This document shows positions 1 through 6,375 of a stretch of DNA of 8,833 nt, piece after piece. The translations under genes and the position numbers were made by a program. Source of the DNA: Spirochaetales bacterium (lineage in GTDB: Bacteria > Spirochaetota > Spirochaetia > Treponematales > UBA12059). How positions within the stretch are numbered: position 1 is the first letter of the stretch; every line of letters starts with the position of its first letter. The stretch covers positions 1 through 8,833 of the forward strand of contig JAFGUM010000035.1 of assembly GCA_016938515.1 (NCBI GenBank), read 5' to 3'. The notes under the pieces were generated by a model. The model worked only from the letters and a program-made list of their open reading frames with translations. It did no database searches and was not told the origin of the DNA.

Positions 1-20
1 GAGGGAATCGGAATATACTA

Positions 21-80
21 CCCTTAGCTTCAATCTTGTTTATCTTCTTTCATCTTGTTCATCTTGTTCTGCATTTGTCT
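21..80. repeat. Pyrimidine-rich intergenic repeat, copy A
   Basis: This stretch is built from short CATCTTGTT and TTCATCTT steps and ends in a 21-base unit (51-71) that matches the unit at 299-319 at 20 of 21 positions. The flanks also resemble copy B: CTTAGCTTCA here against ATAAGCTTCA there, and GCATTTGTCT after the core here against GTCTTTGGTCT there. Copies A and B are therefore two diverged versions of one element of about 60 bp. I see no open frame that looks like a real protein. Similar low-complexity intergenic sequences are familiar from other environmental bacterial genomes, but the function is unknown. Confidence 0.7.
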
Positions 81-110
81 TTTTTTTGCGCAAAATTTTT
101 GACGAATATG

Positions 111-138
111 GCCACGGAGGCGTGGAGACACGGAGAAG
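111..138. repeat. CCACGGAGG/CACGGAGA intergenic repeat element
   Basis: The sequence reads as three imperfect steps of 8-9 bases: CCACGGAGG, CGTGGAGA and CACGGAGAA. From memory, closely similar CACGGAGGCACGGAG-type sequences occur in many copies between genes in diverse bacterial genomes, often beside pyrimidine-rich CATCTTGTTCATC repeats like those on both sides here. The family assignment is recollection and was not searched. No coding role is likely: frames through it give the SPRLRG-type peptides typical of spurious gene calls. Confidence 0.55.
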
Positions 139-216
139 AAGAAGTAGAAGATAACGAAGAGGATAAGAGAATAAGAGGGAAGAAGGAGAAGAGAATTGGG
201 GAGAGGGAATAGAAAC
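128..216. other. Long purine-rich tract (GA on the + strand)
   Basis: Nearly every base here is A or G, with only scattered C and T. The tract follows the CACGGAGA element and is flanked on both sides by pyrimidine-rich repeat copies A and B. Parts of it, such as the GAAGTAGAAGAT run near 140-152, are complementary to the ATCTTCTTC stretches of the flanking copies, so the block could fold on itself. It could equally be simple low-complexity sequence. Confidence 0.5.
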
Positions 217-222
217 ATAACT

Positions 223-282
223 CCATAAGCTTCATCTTGTTCATCTTCTTCAATTTTGTTCATCATGTTCTGTCTTTGGTCT
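223..282. repeat. Pyrimidine-rich intergenic repeat, copy B
   Basis: This is the second diverged copy of the element at 21-80, in the same orientation. It starts ATAAGCTTCATCTTGTTCAT and ends with the core TTGTTCATCATGTTCTG (256-272), which is identical over 17 bases to copy C at 303-319. An open frame from ATG 256 reads through this copy into the methyltransferase gene, so an automated start call could wrongly extend that gene back into the repeat. Confidence 0.7.
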
Positions 283-298
283 TTCATCGCCAATCGTA

Positions 299-319
299 CA
301 TCTTGTTCATCATGTTCTG
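299..319. repeat. Pyrimidine-rich intergenic repeat, short copy C
   Basis: A 21-base copy containing TTGTTCATCATGTTCTG at 303-319, exactly as in copy B (256-272). It lies about 55 bases upstream of the methyltransferase start and may fall within its 5' untranslated region. Confidence 0.7.
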
Positions 320-372
320 CTTTTGATTTTCCTTGGCAGACATCGGGGGGCTCTTCGGGGTATTCTTGGTGC

Positions 373-1236
373 ATGATCGCGGTACGCAAGCTTATGACAC
401 TGACGCCGCTGCACCGGGCCAGAAAGGCGGCTCAGGTGCTGGGGCACGTGGAAGCCGATTACAGAAACGGCCAGACCGGCGCGAGCGCGTGGGTTTTGGA
501 ATTGTGCTCCGCGTTTGCAGCTGATGAGTCGCTGTCGGGGGAGCTGCGCGCGCTCGCGGCCGAGGCTTCAGGCGAGGCCGGCAGGACGGCTCTGTCGTCG
601 CCGGAGGCGGGAATACGCGTTATAAACAGGCTGTCGCGAGGGCTCGAAGCTCACGCGGGTTTAAGCCCCGCGGACTGGGATTTCCGCCAACCGCTCGGCG
701 TCGGACTCGCTGGCGAAGTGAGGCTGGTATACCCCGGCGTTCGCGCGTACCTGGAAGACGTGCGATCGCCGTTCAACGTAGGCTCGATGTTCCGCAGCGC
801 CGACGCGTTTGGCGTGGCAGAACTGATACTGTCCGGTTTTACCGCCGACCCGGGTCACCCTCGCGCTACCCGCTCGGCTATGGGTGCCAGCGATGTCGTG
901 CCGTGGCGACGAGGTGGCCTTGAAGCGTTGGCGGAGTCCGGCGAGGCGTTTGCCCTGGAGTTGCGCGGCCAGCCGCTCGACAGCTTCGAGTTTCCGGAAC
1001 ATGGCATAGTGGTGCTCGGCTCCGAGGAGCTGGGCGTGTCACCCGAGGCGATGGCGCTGTGCCCGCGTACCGTCAGCATTCCCATGCTCGGCGCAAAAGG
1101 CAGCCTCAACGTAGGTGTGGCTTTCGGCGTTCTCATGGACGCGTGGCGGCGATCGCTCGCAAATAGGGGCGTGGAGCCAGTACGCCTGACGGAATCCAGG
1201 CCGCCCGGCGAAAGCCTGAACGCGTCTATCAGCTGA
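373..1236 (+). CDS. SpoU/TrmH-family RNA 2'-O-methyltransferase
   Basis: Predicted SAM-dependent ribose 2'-O-methyltransferase acting on tRNA or rRNA in the cytoplasm; the target nucleotide cannot be told from sequence. Counting from ATG 373 (287 aa), the C-terminal half carries all three SPOUT motifs: NVGSMFRSADAFGV from N135, VVLGSEELG from V213, and SIPMLGAKGSLNVGVAFG with SLN at 244-246. These build the trefoil knot that binds SAM. The first 120 or so residues are Ala- and Glu-rich, probably helical, and do not look like the usual L30e-like substrate domain. The frame is open back to 256, but that part is repeat-derived and Cys/Ser-rich, so I reject it. ATG 373 and ATG 394 (starting MTLTPLHRARK) are both plausible, and neither has a convincing ribosome-binding site. 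The 3' end overlaps the opposing permease gene by 8 bp. Family assignment is firm; the start is uncertain. Confidence 0.9.
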   Translation: MIAVRKLMTLTPLHRARKAAQVLGHVEADYRNGQTGASAWVLELCSAFAADESLSGELRALAAEASGEAGRTALSSPEAGIRVINRLSRGLEAHAGLSPADWDFRQPLGVGLAGEVRLVYPGVRAYLEDVRSPFNVGSMFRSADAFGVAELILSGFTADPGHPRATRSAMGASDVVPWRRGGLEALAESGEAFALELRGQPLDSFEFPEHGIVVLGSEELGVSPEAMALCPRTVSIPMLGAKGSLNVGVAFGVLMDAWRRSLANRGVEPVRLTESRPPGESLNASIS

Positions 1237-2239
1237 GCGTTGTGCTGTCGTACAGGCGCATCTTCTGGCGAACACGGTCGTGCAAACCGGAGGCAAGGAG
1301 CCTGACGGCCAGCAGCACGACCGCGTACGCCGCCAGTGGATACAGCAGCATCCAGTGGGAGCCGAGCAAGCGCAACCGGTACAAGCCTATGAGCCCGGCT
1401 ATCTCGCTGGTTGAGGAGTTGAGCAGGGGGGGATCAAAAGCCATGATCGTCCCACCCATGAAGATGGAGAAGACGCCGAGTCGGCCAATCAGCTGAAGGA
1501 CGGATACCGTTTGCAGCGCGAACTGCTCGACGATTTCCGCTACGATAAAGCGGCGAACGTGCTGGGTAAGAAGCCAGAGTCGTCCCGCGCCCGTAGCCGT
1601 GGCGGCTTCTATAAACGGGGCCGCTAGAATAAGGGTTGTTCTGGCTCTGAGCGTCGCGACTACCGGAGCCAGGTCGATGCACGATAGTACAGCCGTCTGG
1701 AACAGGAACAGCCGCCATCCCTGCCACGGTGAGTTGAAGGTAAAGGGATGCAGCAGGAAAAACGCCACGACGAATCCAGGTATGGCAGAAAGAGGAGAGA
1801 AACCCTTTTTTCCTGCCGATACTGCCCCTGGATACGGGCGTGTGGCTTTGCCACTGTCGCTTTCACCCGTACTGCCTAGGCTTTTAACGGTTCTGGACGG
1901 ATCGCGTGCCGTCATACCGTGCTTCGCCATGGCTAGTCCTATACCCATCACCGCGCCGGTGGCGGTTCGTATCACCGCGACGAGCAGGGCTGCGGCCAAG
2001 GTCCAGCGAAGCCCCCAGACTATGCGTGTTTTAATGTCGTAGCCGTATAGATCGGTGCCAAAGTGGTAGTATGACGACGGGGGTTCCGGCGCGAACAGCC
2101 ATTCTACGCCGTCGGTCCCTTCCACCGAGCGGAGGGAATCGCTGTAGCCTTTTGGAAAAGCGGTGAACAGCGACGGAAACGCCGTTACTACGCCGAGCCC
2201 GGCGAGAAGCACCAGGCTCGCGGCCAGCTTACGGTTCAC
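1229..2239 (-). CDS. ABC transporter permease, OppC/DppC type
   Basis: Inner-membrane permease subunit of a peptide/nickel-type (Opp/Dpp) ABC importer, 336 aa. Evidence: an N-terminal membrane segment (about 4-22); the HFGTDLYGYDIKTRIVWG stretch (59-76), matching the family's LGTDxxGRD box before the transport domain; several hydrophobic helices (about 78-104, 150-165, 175-195, 240-267, 295-316); and an EAA-type cytoplasmic loop, EAATATGAGRLWLLTQHV (211-228), which contacts the ATPase. Odd feature: a hydrophilic stretch of about 40 residues (106-148, rich in Ser, Gly, Thr and Lys) lies between early helices, where family members normally have a short loop. The start is GTG at 2239, overlapping the end of the upstream permease by 11 bp, so translation is probably coupled. 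No binding protein or Dpp-type ATPase is encoded nearby, so the substrate is unknown. Confidence 0.85.
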   Translation of the reverse strand: MNRKLAASLVLLAGLGVVTAFPSLFTAFPKGYSDSLRSVEGTDGVEWLFAPEPPSSYYHFGTDLYGYDIKTRIVWGLRWTLAAALLVAVIRTATGAVMGIGLAMAKHGMTARDPSRTVKSLGSTGESDSGKATRPYPGAVSAGKKGFSPLSAIPGFVVAFFLLHPFTFNSPWQGWRLFLFQTAVLSCIDLAPVVATLRARTTLILAAPFIEAATATGAGRLWLLTQHVRRFIVAEIVEQFALQTVSVLQLIGRLGVFSIFMGGTIMAFDPPLLNSSTSEIAGLIGLYRLRLLGSHWMLLYPLAAYAVVLLAVRLLASGLHDRVRQKMRLYDSTTLS

Positions 2240-3146
2240 CGGTTACCGCCCGGCGCGCTATTCTGAGCGTCGCCTTGAAGAAAAGCCACTCTACGACGTA
2301 CAGGGCGACCACGCCCAGCAGCACGTCCACCGCCAGCTGGTACTGGTACCACTCCATCCACCCCGGCCGCCTTCCGGAAAAGGCTACGAGGAACAGGAAG
2401 CGGGTTATACCCGGCACCGAAAACAGGTATTCGGCCATGAAGAGGTTGGCATGCAGGATGCCAACCAGGGTTGGCAGTTCGGTCTCGATTACCGGGAAGA
2501 TGGCCGCTCCTACGTGCCGCCTTCGTACGACGCCTGATCCCAGGCCCTTGGACAGCGCGAACATGACGAAGGGTTCCCGCATCGCATCGGAGGCTGCTCG
2601 CCGCGACACCCTGAACGACCACGCCAGTGGATACAGCGATAGCAGCAGTAGCGGAAGAGCCAGCACCGGGCCTGTCGTGGCATCGTGCGATATGCGAGCC
2701 AGCTTGATCCCGGCTACATCCAGAGTAACGATGACCGCGAGCTGGAGGATGATGGCCATGATGAAGTCGGGAACGGCGAACAGCGTATCGAGTATTCGGT
2801 TGAGCCACCGCCCTGCCGCTCCCCGTGCACGAAGACCCAGTACCATGCCACCGGCTATGCCAATGCTACCGGCGAGTACGGCGTATGAGAATGACTCCAT
2901 AAAGTACGATGGAGCGGTTTGAAGGAAATTCCAGGTGGTGCCACCCATGCGGTATTCGAAGGACGAGCCGTCGGCAAGACCGGCTAGCCACCACGCTATT
3001 GCGTCAAGGGCTGGCCCTGGCGTCAGATGAGGTATGCCGTCCTGCTTGCCTACGAGCAGGGGCAAGGCGGCCAGGCCGAGCACGCCACCAGGTACCATCA
3101 GCCATCGCACCGCGTTGCGAAGGCCATTCGCGGAGAGCTGTCTCAT
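2229..3146 (-). CDS. ABC transporter permease, OppB/DppB type
   Basis: Partner permease of the downstream gene, 305 aa, in the inner membrane. Hydrophobic segments lie near residues 15-32, 84-106, 119-143, 161-177, 225-245 and 272-291. The AVPDFIMAIILQ stretch (124-135) matches the IPxFxxxxxL helix of the DppB family, REPFVMFALSKGLGSGVV (190-207) is the EAA-type ATPase-contact loop, and AEYLFSVPGITRFL (238-251) corresponds to the family's conserved E-x-xFxxPGxG box. The N-terminus does not match the usual RRLLxxIPxLLGVS opening of DppB, so this is a divergent branch. ATG 3146 is the first gene of a minus-strand two-gene operon, reading away from ugpC. A GGAA lies about ten bases upstream of the ATG as a weak ribosome-binding site. 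Function as an importer permease is well supported; the substrate is not. Confidence 0.83.
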   Translation of the reverse strand: MRQLSANGLRNAVRWLMVPGGVLGLAALPLLVGKQDGIPHLTPGPALDAIAWWLAGLADGSSFEYRMGGTTWNFLQTAPSYFMESFSYAVLAGSIGIAGGMVLGLRARGAAGRWLNRILDTLFAVPDFIMAIILQLAVIVTLDVAGIKLARISHDATTGPVLALPLLLLSLYPLAWSFRVSRRAASDAMREPFVMFALSKGLGSGVVRRRHVGAAIFPVIETELPTLVGILHANLFMAEYLFSVPGITRFLFLVAFSGRRPGWMEWYQYQLAVDVLLGVVALYVVEWLFFKATLRIARRAVTGEP

Positions 3147-3170
3147 ATCGTTCGTTCCATGGTCGGTGTG

Positions 3171-3199
3171 ATTATGGCAATATTGGCTTCTGCCGTCCA
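3171..3199 (-). promoter_or_regulatory. Possible sigma70-type promoter for the permease operon
   Basis: On the minus strand TGGACG (3199-3194; 4 of 6 bases match TTGACA) is followed after exactly 17 bases by CATAAT (3176-3171; 5 of 6 match TATAAT). Transcription would begin near 3164, giving a leader of roughly 20 bases before ATG 3146. The -35 is weak, so this is a candidate only. Confidence 0.35.
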
Positions 3200-3252
3200 G
3201 CCGTTGGTGTCACGAAGCTTAGTGTTCTGTATCGAACCGCTCATATATCCAT

Positions 3253-3281
3253 TTGACAACGGCGGTAACTGCCCCTACACT
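3253..3281 (+). promoter_or_regulatory. Sigma70-type promoter for ugpC
   Basis: A perfect TTGACA (3253-3258) is followed after 17 bases by TACACT (3276-3281, 4 of 6 to TATAAT). The start point would be near 3288, leaving about 30 untranslated bases that contain the ribosome-binding site GGAGGG at 3309-3314. Position, spacing and the lack of an upstream plus-strand gene all support it. Confidence 0.65.
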
Positions 3282-3318
3282 GTCTACCATAAGCATAACC
3301 CACTTCGTGGAGGGACTC

Positions 3319-4437
3319 ATGGCCAAAGTTATTCTAAAAGACGTTACCAAAGTGTACGATGGTGACGTCAAGGCTGTTGACAGCGTCAACATTGAAATCG
3401 AGGACAAGGAGTTTGTCGTATTTGTAGGTCCGTCGGGCTGTGGCAAATCGACGACACTCAGGATGGTCGCGGGGCTCGAGGAAATCTCGGGCGGAGAAAT
3501 AAGCATCGACGGGGATGTCGTCAACGACGTGCCTCCCAAGGACAGGAACATCGCTATGGTGTTCCAGAATTACGCACTGTACCCGCACATGAGCGTGTAC
3601 GACAACATGGCGTTTGGCCTCAAGATCCGCAAGCTTCCCAAAGCCGAGATTGACCAGCGCGTACGCGAAGCGGCCAAGATTCTGGACATAGAAAAATACC
3701 TGGACCGCAAGCCAAAGCAGTTGTCCGGCGGCCAGCGGCAGCGCGTCGCCGTAGGGCGGGCTATCGTCCGCAATCCCAAGGTTTTCCTCTTTGACGAGCC
3801 TCTGTCCAACCTCGACGCCAAGTTGCGCGTGCAGATGCGCGCCGAGATAATAGACCTGCACCAGCGCCTCCAGGCGACGATGATCTATGTTACGCACGAC
3901 CAGGTAGAAGCGATGACGATGGGTGACAAGATAGTCGTGATGAAGGACGGTCTCGTGCAGCAGATCGGATCTCCCTTGTATCTGTACAATCATCCTATAA
4001 ACAAGTTTGTTGCCGGCTTTATTGGGTCGCCGCCGATGAACTTCCTCAACGTGAGCGTACGCGAGCAGGGCGGTCATCTCCTGGTGGACGAGGGATCGGG
4101 TACGATGCTGGTGGACGCGAGCCACGAAGCCATCCTCAAGCCCTACGTGGGCAAGGAAATTGTGCTGGGTATTCGTCCGGAGGATCTACCCTACGACGAA
4201 ACCGGCAAGGGTTTAATGACGACGATTACGGTTGTCGAGCCCTTGGGTGCCGAGATACACCTGTGGGCCAAGACTGCTACCAGCCATATTGTTTCCAAGG
4301 TGCCGCCGCATCACAACTTCAAGATCGGCGAATCGGTGAGCTTTGCCCCGGTAATGCAGAAGGCCAGGTACTTCGACCCGGCTACCGAGCGGTCGATACT
4401 GCCGGTAGACGTCGTGGAAGCCAAATCGGCAAACTGA
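3319..4437 (+). CDS. ugpC: Sugar ABC importer ATPase, UgpC/MsmX/MalK type
   Basis: Cytoplasmic ATPase that powers carbohydrate (CUT1-type) or glycerol-phosphate ABC importers, 372 aa, the full family length. All nucleotide-binding motifs are intact: Walker A GPSGCGKST (37-45), Q-loop Q83 in VFQNYALYPHM, signature LSGGQ (135-139), Walker B VFLFDE (155-160), D-loop SNLDA (163-167) and switch His193 in VTHDQ. From about 235 onward is the MalK-like TOBE regulatory domain, beginning GFIGSPPMNFLNV and containing VLGIRPEDL. ATG 3319 is chosen because GGAGGG lies 4 bases upstream, and because the longer frame (from 3253) would start inside the promoter. The gene stands alone between its own promoter and terminator. 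This fits an ATPase shared by several sugar importers, as known for B. subtilis MsmX. It is not the family that normally energises Opp/Dpp permeases such as those next door. Confidence 0.93.
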   Translation: MAKVILKDVTKVYDGDVKAVDSVNIEIEDKEFVVFVGPSGCGKSTTLRMVAGLEEISGGEISIDGDVVNDVPPKDRNIAMVFQNYALYPHMSVYDNMAFGLKIRKLPKAEIDQRVREAAKILDIEKYLDRKPKQLSGGQRQRVAVGRAIVRNPKVFLFDEPLSNLDAKLRVQMRAEIIDLHQRLQATMIYVTHDQVEAMTMGDKIVVMKDGLVQQIGSPLYLYNHPINKFVAGFIGSPPMNFLNVSVREQGGHLLVDEGSGTMLVDASHEAILKPYVGKEIVLGIRPEDLPYDETGKGLMTTITVVEPLGAEIHLWAKTATSHIVSKVPPHHNFKIGESVSFAPVMQKARYFDPATERSILPVDVVEAKSAN

Positions 4438-4469
4438 GGTTTTTAGCAGCCCATTTTTCGAATTTGCAA

Positions 4470-4510
4470 GGACGCCCCGAGGCTCGAGTAGCCTCAGGGC
4501 GCCCTTTTTT
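4470..4510 (+). terminator. Rho-independent terminator after ugpC
   Basis: GAGGCT (4479-4484) pairs with AGCCTC (4490-4495) around a 5-base loop. The stem continues, through one C-A mismatch, with CGCCC (4473-4477) against GGGCG (4497-4501), and GG (4470-4471) pairs with CC (4503-4504) beyond a second mismatch. Six T residues follow at 4505-4510. The stem starts 32 bases after the ugpC stop. Confidence 0.85.
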
Positions 4511-4542
4511 GTACAGCGTACAGGCTGATAGCGCTTTCGTTC

Positions 4543-4571
4543 TTGTAAGCGGCCGCGCGATTCTCTATAGT
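4543..4571 (+). promoter_or_regulatory. Possible promoter for the chemotaxis pair
   Basis: TTGTAA (4543-4548, 4 of 6 to TTGACA) is followed after 17 bases by TATAGT (4566-4571, 5 of 6 to TATAAT). Transcription would start near 4579, only about 3 bases before the chosen ATG 4582, so the message would be almost leaderless. A terminator just upstream means some promoter must lie between 4511 and 4581 for these genes; this is the best candidate I see. Confidence 0.35.
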
Positions 4572-4581
4572 GGTAGGCAGC

Positions 4582-6333
4582 ATGATAGAAAATGTGCAAA
4601 CGTCGGTACCCGACCTCGTTGGCAGGATAGACTCCATTGAGCGGGAAACCGAAGCCATATACCTTCGCCTCGGACGCGTATTCCAGGCCGTCAAGGCGGC
4701 CGTGGACGCGAGTGCGCATGACGCTGATCTGTCGATTCAGCGCGTGCTGCACGAACACCGGGGCGGGCATTCCGCTGAGGCTGCAAGGCGACGCTCGGAA
4801 GGCTTCATAGAAGACGCAAGCCGTTTTTTCGACAAGGCATCCCAATCTGAAGAGTCTTTTCTACGGGGAGTCGAGGAAAGCATCGGCAGCCTGTCGAGGC
4901 TGGACGATGTTATAAGCCGGATAAAGGCAGATTCCGAGGAGATGGAGATCATATCGCTCAACGCCATGACGGTCGCGCTCAAATCCGGGGCGGCTGGGAG
5001 GGCGTTTTCTGTAATCACTGACGAACTCAAGAGGCTTTCGGGGCGTACGATCAGGCACGCTGACAACCTGTCGATGGCTGGATCGTCGCTGCTTGAGCGG
5101 CTTGAAGCGCTCAAGGCGACGCTCGTGGACTTATCCGCGGCTCAGTCAACATTTTTTGACGCGGCTCGAGTGGCTCTGGAGCGGGGCTTCGTGGCTCTGG
5201 ATCATGAAGTTGACGATACGGCGGAAGCCCTGAGGCGCCTGTCGGCTGAGGCATCAAGCGTCAGGGGTCCCATAATGACCATAATGCAGGAAGTCCAGCT
5301 GCAGGATATCATCAGGCAATCACTCGACCACGTCCGCCTGTCCTTGCTGGCTTCGGGAGCAGACGGCCAGTCTGAGCGGGCATCTACGCCCGAGGCGGCT
5401 CTTGCGCCAGTAGATCTCGACGAGGAGCAAGCCTTCCTCGGAGAGATTACCCGACTGTCATCGTCGCTGCTCGACGACGTGAGCGCCCAGGTGCGCGCCA
5501 GCCTTGAGCGCTTCAGGGCCGGCATGGACGGGGTTAACGCCGTCATGTCGTCGGTGGAGATGGCGCGCTTCGCGATGGTCGCCGAGCGTGGCGGCAAGAG
5601 GGATACCGTTGATTACAGCAAGAAAGCCGAGGCTTACCTGGTGGCCAAGACCAGGGCCATCGCCGAATCTACCACCCTCTGGGATAACGTCAGAATCCTT
5701 GATGAGCGATTTAGGGAGATGCACTCCATACTCGCCAGGTTCAGGAGCATCGTTACCGCTTCGCGCATCGAGACGGCCAGAAACAGGGCGCTGGCCATCG
5801 TATCTACGACCGTAACGGGCATGATGGACCTGACCGAGAGCCTGTCAGCCAACGTCGTGTCGGCGGGTGAGGTTACGAGGTCTTTCAGCAGGGCTCTGTC
5901 CCGTGGGATGTCAGAATACCTTTCCGGGGGCACTGATACCATGGCAGCGCTGCGCGCAGAGGTTGCCGGGCTACAGGTTGAGTTTGACAGGATTTGCCAG
6001 TCGCGGCAGAACCTGTGGCAGGCGGAGTCGGATTTCAGGCCATTCTCCGACAAGTTTTCAGAAGCGGTTGGCGAGGCTACCGGCTCGGTGGACCGCATCG
6101 CGGCTCTGGCCGTGGAGCTGGAAGACATGAGGGATTCGCTGGCATCGTATGCTGCTTCCATGGCGGGTGATGGCGAGGTTCAGACGACGTCGTCGATTCA
6201 TAGTGAGCGACTCACGTCCATCGTGGACAGGTTTACCATATTTGCGCACAAGCAGACCGCGGCCAGGATAGCCAGGCTCGAGACGGGTGAAGAAGCTGTT
6301 GTCGTGGAGAGTGGCGACGTGACGCTGTTCTGA
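4582..6333 (+). CDS. Soluble MCP-like coiled-coil chemotaxis protein
   Basis: A 583-aa protein with no signal peptide or membrane segment, predicted almost entirely helical, so cytoplasmic. Residues 110-165 align with the tip of chemoreceptor signalling hairpins: IISLNAMTVALKSGAAGRAF (123-142), then SVITDELKRLSGRT, against the usual LLALNAAIEAARAG-x-x-GRGFAVVA-x-EVRxLA. The GR-x-F core is kept, but the Glu of IEAAR is Val, its Arg is Lys, and the acidic residue after AG is Ala, so normal CheA/CheW coupling is doubtful. QLQDIIRQSLDHV (239-251) resembles the CheZ phosphatase motif QDxxxQ, with D242 and Q246 at catalytic spacing. The second half (about 285-525) is further coiled coil without a clear domain. 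The protein ends ESGDVTLF, echoed in CheD. ATG 4582 has GGTAGG 4 bases upstream; an in-frame GTG at 4570 overlaps the putative -10 box. CheD follows in the same frame. Homology to receptors is solid; its role as sensor, adaptor or phosphatase is open. Confidence 0.75.
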   Translation: MIENVQTSVPDLVGRIDSIERETEAIYLRLGRVFQAVKAAVDASAHDADLSIQRVLHEHRGGHSAEAARRRSEGFIEDASRFFDKASQSEESFLRGVEESIGSLSRLDDVISRIKADSEEMEIISLNAMTVALKSGAAGRAFSVITDELKRLSGRTIRHADNLSMAGSSLLERLEALKATLVDLSAAQSTFFDAARVALERGFVALDHEVDDTAEALRRLSAEASSVRGPIMTIMQEVQLQDIIRQSLDHVRLSLLASGADGQSERASTPEAALAPVDLDEEQAFLGEITRLSSSLLDDVSAQVRASLERFRAGMDGVNAVMSSVEMARFAMVAERGGKRDTVDYSKKAEAYLVAKTRAIAESTTLWDNVRILDERFREMHSILARFRSIVTASRIETARNRALAIVSTTVTGMMDLTESLSANVVSAGEVTRSFSRALSRGMSEYLSGGTDTMAALRAEVAGLQVEFDRICQSRQNLWQAESDFRPFSDKFSEAVGEATGSVDRIAALAVELEDMRDSLASYAASMAGDGEVQTTSSIHSERLTSIVDRFTIFAHKQTAARIARLETGEEAVVVESGDVTLF

Positions 6334-6375
6334 CGGATAAACCTCTGGTTACTGATCGTTTCTCTGGGGGTGTGG

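Noticed and set aside
1..27. Possible last eight codons of an upstream plus-strand gene ending TAG at 25-27
   Set aside because: Too short to support; any random sequence gives such a stop.
59..253. Minus-strand frame encoding a hydrophobic 64-residue peptide
   Set aside because: It is the translation of the purine tract and repeats; the Leu/Ser/Phe-rich composition follows from GA-rich DNA read in reverse, and no ribosome-binding site or conserved motif is visible.
30..389. Minus-strand 119-residue frame with repeated MNKxxEDxQD peptides
   Set aside because: The repeated peptide is only the reverse translation of repeat copies A, B and C; codon use and composition are unlike the real genes.
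2275..2922. Long plus-strand frame of 215 codons opposite the DppB-like permease
   Set aside because: Shadow of the permease gene: Arg/Ser/Thr-rich, no domain motif, and the minus-strand frame has clear membrane helices and family motifs.
3319..4437. UgpC as the ATPase of the adjacent Opp/Dpp-type permeases
   Set aside because: UgpC/MalK ATPases with a TOBE domain pair with CUT1 MalF/MalG-type permeases; these permeases are of the Opp/Dpp class, and the genes are divergent with separate promoters.
4524..4531. GCTGATAG resembling a flagellar sigma28 -10 box (GCCGATAA) upstream of the MCP-like gene
   Set aside because: At the required 15-base spacing the -35 position holds TTTT from the terminator tail, not TAAA, so the match is incomplete.
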